56,874 bases of DNA from Bifidobacterium samirii. Lineage in GTDB: Bacteria; Actinomycetota; Actinomycetes; Actinomycetales; Bifidobacteriaceae. The position numbers and the translations under genes were made by a program. The notes below the pieces were generated by a model. That model searched no databases and was not told the origin of the DNA. It was given only the letters and a program-made list of their open reading frames with translations. Below are positions 14,757-23,300 of the stretch, one piece after another (the first letter of the stretch is position 1; each line of letters begins with the position of its first letter). The stretch is from the NCBI RefSeq assembly GCF_003952945.1, contig NZ_QXGK01000019.1, forward strand, positions 1 through 56,874. The letters are read 5' to 3'.

Positions 14757-17700
14757 ATGAACGGACCCCATAGGGGCCGGTCCCGCACCAGGACGCTGGT
14801 GGCCACCTGCGGCACCGCAGGCATGCTGCTGGCGCTGACGGTCGCGCCGGCAGGCGCCATGCAGACCGGGAACGCCCCATCCGGCGACGTCGCCACGCTC
14901 ACCGCGTCCGCCGACACCACGCTGCAGGCGTGGTCGACGGAGAAGACGCAGAAGATGAACGCCAAGGCCTACATCGGCGCGCTGCGTCCGACCGGCGACC
15001 ACGGCACCTTCGGCGAGAAGTTCGTCTCCGCCGACACCTCCGACCAGACCGACGCCAAGATGGGTCTGCTCACCTTCGACCTGTCCTCCCATGACCGCGC
15101 GCCCAGCTCGGCCATCCTCACCCTCACCTACGCCGGCTATGCGGGCGCCAACCGCGACGCGAACACCACCGACACGGTCCGCGTGACCGCGGTGGACACC
15201 ACGAACTGCACCAACAACGCGCAGTCGTGCGCCCCCGACGAGGCGACCTGGGCCAACCGTCCCGACTTCGACGCCGACGCCGCCGACGCGCTCGTCGCCA
15301 CGTCCGGCGAATTCGCCATCGGCGCGGTCAAGTACGCCGACGGCATGACCCTCGGCGCCACGTCCAAGGTCACGCTCGACGTGACCGACATCGTGCGCAG
15401 GAGCTTCGAGAACGGCAGCAAGATCGTCACCCTCGCCCTCGGCGAGGACAGGAACATCGACGTGCGCTTCGTCAGCCTCGAAGGCGCGGCCGGCGGCCTC
15501 AAGGGCGCCGACGCGTCGATGGCCCCGACGCTGAGCGTCACGGCCGCGCCCGAGCAACGCACGCTGGGCGTCGCCGCCGACACCACGCTGCAGGCATGGG
15601 GGTCGGAGAAGACGCAGAAGATGAACGCCAAGCCCTACGTCGGCGCACTGCGCCCGACCGGCGACCACGGCACCTTCGGCGAGAAGTTCGTCTCCACCGA
15701 CACCAACGACGGCACCGACGCCAAGATGGGCCTGCTCTCCTTCGACCTGTCCGCCTACGACAAGGCGCCTAGGAGCGCGTCCGTCACCCTGACCTACGCC
15801 GGCTACGCGGGCGCCGCCACCCACGACGCGAACACCACCGACAAGGTCTATCTGACCGCCGTCGACACCACGAAGTGCACCAACGGCGCCGCCGAATGCG
15901 CGGTCGACGACGCGACGTGGGCGACCCGCCCCGACTTCGACTCCGCCGCCGACGGCGCGCTCGTCGCCAGCTCCGCCGACTTCGCGATCGGATCGGTCAA
16001 GTACGCCGATGAGATGACCGTGAACGCCGACGCGACCACCAAGGTCACGCTCGACGTGACCGACATCGTGCGCAGGAGCTTCGAGAACGGCAAGAAGATC
16101 GTCACCCTCGCTCTCGGCGAGGACAAGAACATCGACGTGCGCTTCGTCAGCTCCGAAGGCGCCAACGGCACCCTGGCCGGCGCCGACGCCTCGATGGCGC
16201 CCGTCATGACCGTCGAGGTCGAACCGGAACAGTACGTGCTCACCGTCACCGGCACCCCGACCAAGGTGCGCTACGACCGCGGCGAGGAGTTCACCGCCGA
16301 CGGTCTGAAGGTCACGCTCACCGACGCGACCACCGGCACATCCACCGAACTCGCCTCCGACCAGTACACCGTCGACGCGTCCGCCTTCCGCAAGGACAGC
16401 ATCGGCGTGTACCCGATCGTCGTGACCTCCACGGACCATCCGAAGGCCACCGCCATGTTCAACGTCTACGTGACCGCGCCCGTCGAGGAGGGCGGCGACG
16501 GCGACGTCAGCGGCGACGACATGATGTGGTACCGCCAGAGCGCCTCCAAGACGCAGAAGAACGGCGCGGACGGCAACGGCCTGTCCTCGGCGGACTCCAA
16601 GCAGTGGCAGCAGACGGTCCTGCCGGTCGGCAACGGCCGCATCGGCGGCACCGTGTGGGGCGAGGTCGACCACGAGCGCATCACCTTCAACGAGGAGACG
16701 CTGTGGACCGGCGGCCCGGGCAGCACGTCCACCTACAACGGCGGCAACAACGAGTCGAAGGGGCAGAACGGCGCGACGCTGCGCGCGCTGAACAAGCAGC
16801 TCGAGACCGGCGTGCGGACCGTGAACCCCAACAGCCTCACCGGCGGCGAGAACGCCGCCGAACAGGGCGCCTACCAGAGCTGGGGCGACATCCGCATCGA
16901 CTACGCGTTCGACGACGATGACGCCGACAACTACCGTCGCGACCTCAACCTGTCGAAGGGCAAGGCGGACGTCTCGTTCGAACGCGACGGCGTCACGTAC
17001 ACGCGCGAATACTTCGCGTCCAACCCGGACGACGTGCTCGTGGCCCGCCTGACCGCCAGCGAGGAGGGCGCGCTCGACCTGACCGTGTCGATGCCGACGA
17101 ACGCCGGCTTCTCCAAGAAGGGCGAGACCACCACGGTCAGCGGCGACACGATCACCGTGGCCGGCGCGCTGGGCAACAACGGCCTGCGCTACGATGCGCA
17201 CGTCAAGGCCGTAGCCGACGGCGGCGAAGGCACCATCGAGACCGGCGCGGACGGCAAGTCCCTGCACATCGAGGGCGCGACCGCGGTCACGCTGTACGTG
17301 GCCGCCGCGACCGACTACAAGCAGGAGCATCCCGCCTACCGCACCGGCGAGACCGCCGAGCAGGTGGACGAGCGCGTCGCCGCGACCGTCCAGGACGCCG
17401 CCGACAAGGGCTACACCGCGGTCAAGCAGGCGCATCTCAAGGACCACGTCGACCTGTACGACCGCGTGTCGCTCGACCTGGGCCAGTCGAAGGCGTCCGA
17501 CGAGGGCGCGCTGCCGACCGACCAGCTGCTGCGCGCCTACCAGAACGGCTCGGCCACCACGGCCCAGCAGCGCGAACTGGAGACGCTCGTCTACGAGTAC
17601 GGCCGCTATCTGACGATCGGCTCGTCGCGCGAGAACAGCCAGCTGCCGTCGAACCTGCAGGGCATCTGGTCGTCCACCGCCTCCGACAACGGTCATAACG

Positions 17701-20108
17701 GGTCGACGCCGTGGGGTTCCGACTTCCACATGAACGTCAACCTGCAGATGAACTACTGGCCGACGTATTCGGGCAATCTGGCCGAACTGGCCGAACCGCT
17801 CATCGAATACGCCGAGGGTCTGGTCGAACCGGGCCGCGTGACCGCGCGCGTGTATGCGGGCGCCTCCACCGACGCCGGCACGGCGATCGGCGAAGGCGAG
17901 GGCTTCATGGCCCACACCGAGAACACCGCCTACGGCTGGACCGCCCCCGGCAACGCGTTCTCGTGGGGCTGGAGCCCGGCCGCGATGCCGTGGCTGCTGC
18001 AGAACGTGTACGAGGCGTACGAGTACACGGGCGACACGGACCTGCTGCGCGAGCACGTGTATCCGCTGCTCAAGGAGGAATCGCACTTCTACGTGAACTA
18101 CATGCTGCACAAGGCGGCCCTCAAGGCGTCCGACGGCACGACCCGTCTGACCACCGGCGTGGCCTACTCGCCGGAGCACGGCCCGCTCGGCACCGACGGC
18201 AACACGTATGAGAGCTCGCTCGTCTGGCAGATGCTCAACGACGCCATCGAGGCGGCGACCGCGCTCGGCACGGACGCCGACCTGGTGGGCGACATCGAGG
18301 AGTGCTCGGCCGACAACTGGGCCACCGACGCGAACGGCACGTTCACCGACGCCGACGCGAACCGCTCGTGGTCGTGCGCCAAGAGCCTGCTCAAGCCGAT
18401 CGAGGTGGGCGCCTCCGGGCAGATCAAGGAATGGTACTTCGAGGGCGAGCTCGGCAAGACCACCGACGGCTCCGGCATCGACGGCTACCAGTCCGGACAC
18501 CGCCACATGTCGCATCTGCTCGGCCTGTTCCCCGGCGACCTGATCACCGTGGACAACACCGAGTACATGGACGCGGCGAAGGTCTCCCTGACCACCCGCG
18601 GCGACGACGCCACCGGCTGGGGCGTGGGTCAGCGCATCAACTCCTGGGCCCGCACCGGCGACGGCGACCACGCCTACAAGCTGGTCAAGGCGCAGCTCAC
18701 CAAGGCGATGTACCCGAACCTGTTCGACGCGCATCCGCCGTTCCAGATCGACGGCAACTTCGGCAACACGTCGGGCGTCAACGAGATGCTCATGCAGTCG
18801 AACTCGACGTTCACCGCCACCGACGGCACCACGTACGCCAACTACACGAACATCCTGCCGGCCCTGCCCAAGGCGTGGGCCTCCGGTTCGGTCAGCGGAC
18901 TCGTGGCGCGCGGCGGCTTCACCGTGGACGTGACGTGGGCCGGCGGCAAGGCCGACACGGTGACGCTCACGTCCGGCAACGGCGGCCAGGCGGCGGTCAA
19001 GGTCACCGCGGCCGGCGAACGCGCCTACGCGGTCACCGCCGCCGACGGCACGGCGGTCGACTCCCGCACCGTGACCAACGCCGCCGGCGACACGCTGCTC
19101 GTCTTCGACACCGAGCAGGGCGCCACGTACACGATCGCCGAATCCGACGCCCCCGCCCCGAAGCCGGCCGACAAGACCGCGCTGAACGCGGAGATCGCCA
19201 AGGCCGACGGCCTCACGCAGTCCGACTACACGACGGATTCGTGGACCGCGTACGCCGCGGCGCTCGACGAGGCCAAGGCCGTCGCCGCCGACGAGAACGC
19301 CACCCAGCAGACCGTGGACGACGCCGCCAAGACGCTGACCGCGGCCCGCAAGGCGCTCACGAAGGCCGAGAAGCCCGACCCGAAGCCGGAACCGGCCGAC
19401 AAGACCGCGCTGAACGACGAGATCGCCAAGGCCGACGGCCTGACCGAATCCGACTACACGACGGACTCGTGGGCCGCATACGCCGCGGCGCTCGACGAGG
19501 CCAAGGCCGTCGCCGCCAAGGAGGACGCCACGAAGGCCGAGGTGGACGCCGCGACCGCCAAGCTCGCCCAGGCCCGCGAGGCGCTGGTGAAGGCCGAGAC
19601 GCCCGAGCCGACGCCGGAGGTCGACAAGACCGCGCTGAACACGGAGATCGCCAAGGCGGACGGCCTGACCGAATCCGACTACACGACGGACTCGTGGACC
19701 GCCTACCAGACCGCGCTCGCCAAGGCCCGCGAGGTCGCCGCCGACGAGAACGCCACCCAGCAGACCGTGGACGACGCCGCCAAGACGCTGACCGCGGCCC
19801 GCAAGGCGCTCGCCAAGGCCGAGACTCCGGATCCCGATCCGGATCCGACGCCCGATCCCGATCCGACGCCCGACCCGGACCCGACCCCCACGCCGGACCC
19901 GGACCAGCCGACCGACCCGTCGAAGCCGACCGACCCGGACCAGCCGTCGAAGCCGTCGGAGCCGTCCAAGCCCGGCACCGGCAGCACCGGCAAGAAGCCG
20001 GTCATCGGATCGACCGGATCGAACGTCGCCGTCATCGCGGGCGCGGCCGTGCTGGCCGGCCTCGCCGGCGCGGCGGCCATCATCGTCCGCCGCAGGCGGA
20101 CCCTCTAA
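14757..20108 (+). CDS. Alpha-L-fucosidase, GH95, wall-anchored (AfcA-like)
   Basis: The 1783-residue precursor has a signal peptide (residues 1-34) and two tandem copies of a 220-residue domain (about 45-266 and 270-493), possibly CBM96/DNRLRE-like. A Big-type Ig domain (about 494-575) and a GH95 catalytic region (about 590-1440) follow. Asn993 and Asn995 in HMNVNLQMNYW, Glu1140 in SPEHGP and Asp1332 in QIDGNFGN match in order and spacing the residues of B. bifidum AfcA (N421/N423, E566, D766). It should remove terminal alpha-1,2-fucose from milk oligosaccharides and mucin. Three FIVAR domains, a Pro-Asp linker, KPVIGSTG, a membrane helix and RRRRTL end the protein. The upstream in-frame ATG at 14652 is rejected because the ATG at 14757 has GAAAAGAG and opens the signal peptide. 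Confidence 0.92.
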   Translation: MNGPHRGRSRTRTLVATCGTAGMLLALTVAPAGAMQTGNAPSGDVATLTASADTTLQAWSTEKTQKMNAKAYIGALRPTGDHGTFGEKFVSADTSDQTDAKMGLLTFDLSSHDRAPSSAILTLTYAGYAGANRDANTTDTVRVTAVDTTNCTNNAQSCAPDEATWANRPDFDADAADALVATSGEFAIGAVKYADGMTLGATSKVTLDVTDIVRRSFENGSKIVTLALGEDRNIDVRFVSLEGAAGGLKGADASMAPTLSVTAAPEQRTLGVAADTTLQAWGSEKTQKMNAKPYVGALRPTGDHGTFGEKFVSTDTNDGTDAKMGLLSFDLSAYDKAPRSASVTLTYAGYAGAATHDANTTDKVYLTAVDTTKCTNGAAECAVDDATWATRPDFDSAADGALVASSADFAIGSVKYADEMTVNADATTKVTLDVTDIVRRSFENGKKIVTLALGEDKNIDVRFVSSEGANGTLAGADASMAPVMTVEVEPEQYVLTVTGTPTKVRYDRGEEFTADGLKVTLTDATTGTSTELASDQYTVDASAFRKDSIGVYPIVVTSTDHPKATAMFNVYVTAPVEEGGDGDVSGDDMMWYRQSASKTQKNGADGNGLSSADSKQWQQTVLPVGNGRIGGTVWGEVDHERITFNEETLWTGGPGSTSTYNGGNNESKGQNGATLRALNKQLETGVRTVNPNSLTGGENAAEQGAYQSWGDIRIDYAFDDDDADNYRRDLNLSKGKADVSFERDGVTYTREYFASNPDDVLVARLTASEEGALDLTVSMPTNAGFSKKGETTTVSGDTITVAGALGNNGLRYDAHVKAVADGGEGTIETGADGKSLHIEGATAVTLYVAAATDYKQEHPAYRTGETAEQVDERVAATVQDAADKGYTAVKQAHLKDHVDLYDRVSLDLGQSKASDEGALPTDQLLRAYQNGSATTAQQRELETLVYEYGRYLTIGSSRENSQLPSNLQGIWSSTASDNGHNGSTPWGSDFHMNVNLQMNYWPTYSGNLAELAEPLIEYAEGLVEPGRVTARVYAGASTDAGTAIGEGEGFMAHTENTAYGWTAPGNAFSWGWSPAAMPWLLQNVYEAYEYTGDTDLLREHVYPLLKEESHFYVNYMLHKAALKASDGTTRLTTGVAYSPEHGPLGTDGNTYESSLVWQMLNDAIEAATALGTDADLVGDIEECSADNWATDANGTFTDADANRSWSCAKSLLKPIEVGASGQIKEWYFEGELGKTTDGSGIDGYQSGHRHMSHLLGLFPGDLITVDNTEYMDAAKVSLTTRGDDATGWGVGQRINSWARTGDGDHAYKLVKAQLTKAMYPNLFDAHPPFQIDGNFGNTSGVNEMLMQSNSTFTATDGTTYANYTNILPALPKAWASGSVSGLVARGGFTVDVTWAGGKADTVTLTSGNGGQAAVKVTAAGERAYAVTAADGTAVDSRTVTNAAGDTLLVFDTEQGATYTIAESDAPAPKPADKTALNAEIAKADGLTQSDYTTDSWTAYAAALDEAKAVAADENATQQTVDDAAKTLTAARKALTKAEKPDPKPEPADKTALNDEIAKADGLTESDYTTDSWAAYAAALDEAKAVAAKEDATKAEVDAATAKLAQAREALVKAETPEPTPEVDKTALNTEIAKADGLTESDYTTDSWTAYQTALAKAREVAADENATQQTVDDAAKTLTAARKALAKAETPDPDPDPTPDPDPTPDPDPTPTPDPDQPTDPSKPTDPDQPSKPSEPSKPGTGSTGKKPVIGSTGSNVAVIAGAAVLAGLAGAAAIIVRRRRTL

Positions 20109-20113
20109 GACCG

Positions 20114-20151
20114 GCCTCGTACGGGAGTAAAGCCGCTCCCGTACGGGGCCT
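20114..20151 (+). terminator. Hairpin 3' of the GH95 gene
   Basis: GGCCTCGTACGGGAG pairs with CTCCCGTACGGGGCC around an 8-nt loop 5 bp after the stop codon. There is no U-tract. Confidence 0.65.
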
Positions 20152-20206
20152 GCGGGAACGACGTGTGAGGACGCCGCAGCCCGCATCCTTCGCAGGACGG
20201 TGAGCC

Positions 20207-20243
20207 GCCCGGTCGTCCCTCCATCGCCGGAGGGACGGCCGGG
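20207..20243 (+). promoter_or_regulatory. Hairpin in the leader of the GH84 gene
   Basis: GCCCGGTCGTCCCTCC pairs with GGAGGGACGGCCGGGC about 80 bp before the GH84 start codon. A stem with similar sequence (CCGTCCC/GGGGACGG) is at 10031-10054 near lnbB. It could stabilise or attenuate the mRNA. Confidence 0.5.
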
Positions 20244-20322
20244 CGTCCACCTGTTTCCGCGACCGTCCACGGGCGTCCGCACCCCGCCGGAGCCGCCCCA
20301 TCATCAAGAGAAAGGAACCCGC

Positions 20323-23300
20323 ATGCGCAAGGCAATCGGGGGATTGCTCACGCTGGGCCTGACGGCCGGACTCGTCGTCACGACGGGCACCGCCACGGCG
20401 TACGCCGACGAGGCGACGCCGGACGCGACGGCCACGTCATCGTCATACACGCTCTATCCCCAACCGCAGTCGATCGTCTACGGCGACGGCGACTACATCC
20501 TTCGAGACATCAACGTCATCTACGACGACGCGATCGACGAGGCGACCCGCGACCGGCTTGAGGAGACCGCCGCGCTCAAGGACCTCGACGTCGCCGAATC
20601 CGACGAGCCCGTCGCCGGCAAGACCAACGTGTACGTGGGCGTGCACGATTCGGGCGGCGACGCGGAACAGGCCATCGAAGCCGCGTACGATCCCGACGAC
20701 GAGCAGTTCGACCGGACCGACGCGTACTTCCTCAAATCCGACAACGGCACCATCAGCGTGCTCGGCGCCGACACCGACGCCAGCTTCTACGGCCTGACCA
20801 CCCTCTACCAGGTGTTCGGCCAGCTCGACAGCCTCACCATCCGCGACTTCACCGTCACCGACCACGCCGACGTCGTCAGCCGCGGCTTCATCGAAGGCTA
20901 CTACGGCAACCCGTGGAGCACGCAGGACCGCATCGACCTGATGACCTGGGGCGGCTACTACAAGCTCAACTCGTACTTCTACGCGCCCAAGGACGACCCC
21001 AAGCACAACGCGCAGTGGCGCACCCTGTACACCGACGAGGAGATCGAAACCAAGATCAAGCCGCTCGCCGAAGCCGGCAACGCGTCCAAGACGCGCTTCG
21101 TGTTCGCCCTCCACCCGTACATGTACAACGCGCTGCGCTACGACACCGACGAGCACTACGAAGCCGACCTCAAGGTCATGCAGGCCAAGTTCGCGCAGGT
21201 CATCGAAGCGGGCGTGCGCCAGATCGCGATCCTCGCCGACGACGCCGCCAACGTGGGCGCCGCCAACTACAACCGCACCCTGACCGACATGGTCGCCTGG
21301 CTCAAGGAGATGAAGAAGACCTACCCGGACCTCAAGACCACGCTGCCGTTCTGCGCGCAGGAGTACATGGGCAACGGACAGGCCTACTTCGCGGACTTCC
21401 CCAAGGAGGTGCAGGTCGTCATGACCGGCGGCCGCATCTGGGGCGAGGTGAGCGACACGTTCACGAACACGTTCACGAACACCGCCGGCCGCGGCCCGTA
21501 CATGTGGATCAACTGGCCGTGCTCCGACAACTCCAAGAACCACCTCATCATGGGCGGCTACTCCACGTTCCTGCACCCGGGCACCGACCCGGCCAAGATC
21601 CAGGGCATCGTCCTCAACCCGATGCAGCAGTCCCAGCCCAGCAAGGTCGCGATCTTCGGCAACGCCGCCTACTCGTGGAACATCTGGGACACCGCCGAAC
21701 AGGCCGATCAGGCGTGGAACGACGCGTTCTCCTTCGTCGACCACAACTCCGCCGTCGCCACCCCCGCATCCGACGCGCTGCGCGAACTGTCCAAGCACAT
21801 GATCAACCAGAACATGGATAGCCGCGTCACCGCGCTCCAGGAGTCCGTCGACCTCGCCCCCGTCCTCGACGAGGCCCGCGAGGCCATCGACGCCGGCACC
21901 CTCGACGAGACCATGATCGACCGCCTCGCCGCCGAATTCACCACGCTGCGCGACGCGGCCGCCACCTACCGCGAGCAGGGCGACACGACCATGCTCGGCG
22001 ACATCGGCAAGGACTACTCCACGCAGGACGCCAACGAGCAGCTCGCCCCGTGGATCGACGCGTGGGACGACACCACCGAGGCGGCGCTCGCCTACCTCGA
22101 CGCGTTCCGCGCGCTCGCCTCCGGCGACGACGCGACGCTCATGTCCCGCTATTCGGCCGGCCAGCAGGCGTACGCGCGTTCGCGCACGCACGGCCTGTAC
22201 TACGTCGACCATCAGGAGTACGCGGAGGTCGGCGTGCAGCACATCGTGCCGTTCATCAAGGCGATGGACGCGGCCCTGTCGCGCAAGGTGCAGGAGCTGG
22301 CCGACCCGAACGTGGTGACCGCCACCTACATCAGCGACGTGTTCACCAACCCGTCCACCGGCTCCCTCGACGACATCCTCGACGGCGACGACGCGACCAC
22401 GGCCGTGTTCCAGAACCCGAACTTCCTGTACGAGGGCAACTACGTGGGCGTCTCCTACAACCGTCCGATCACGCTCAACTCGGTGCGCTTCGCGTTCGAC
22501 GGCGGCAAGAACCACTTCTACCATGCCAAGGTGCAGACCAGCGCCGACGGCGAGACGTGGACCGACGTGCCGGACGCCACGTTCGAGCGTCCGCGCGGCT
22601 CCGAGGAGCCGATCGAGGTGACCGGCCTGAACATCGCGGACGTGACCGCCGTGCGTCTGATCGCCACCGCCGACAACGGCAACGACCTGTGGCTGGGCGT
22701 GCGCGGCATCGACGTCAACAAGCCGGCCGACACGTCCGACGAGCCGTACACGGCCACCGGCGTGACCCTCCAGAACCTGGTCGCCACCTACGGCAGCACC
22801 ACCGCCATGATCATCGACGGCGACCCGTCCACGATCGCCTACCTCAAGGACCCGTCGGGCGACCGCATCGCCGCCGGCGCATCCTTCACCGTCGATCTGG
22901 GCGCCGTCAAGCCGATCGGCGAGATCACGCTCACCGGCCACGCGTCCGCGCAGGGCGACCGGCCCAGCCAGGGCGTCATCGAGGTCAGCGCGGACGGAGA
23001 GCACTGGACCGAGTTCGGCCGTCTCGCCGACGCCGTGACCACCACGGTCACCGGCAACGAGAAAGCGCGCTACGTGCGCGTGCGCAACACCGCCGACAAG
23101 GCCGTGTGGTGGCGCGTGGGCGGCATCAGCATCGTCCCGCCGGCAGCCAGCGACCCGCTCGCCGCCGTGTACACCAGCCTCGGCCAACACCCGTTCACCG
23201 CCGAACTCTCCGATGAGTCGGCCGCGCTCTCCGCCGGCGAGGCCACGCTCGACCCGAACGACTACATCGGCCTCGACCTGGCGTCCATCCGCCGCATCGC

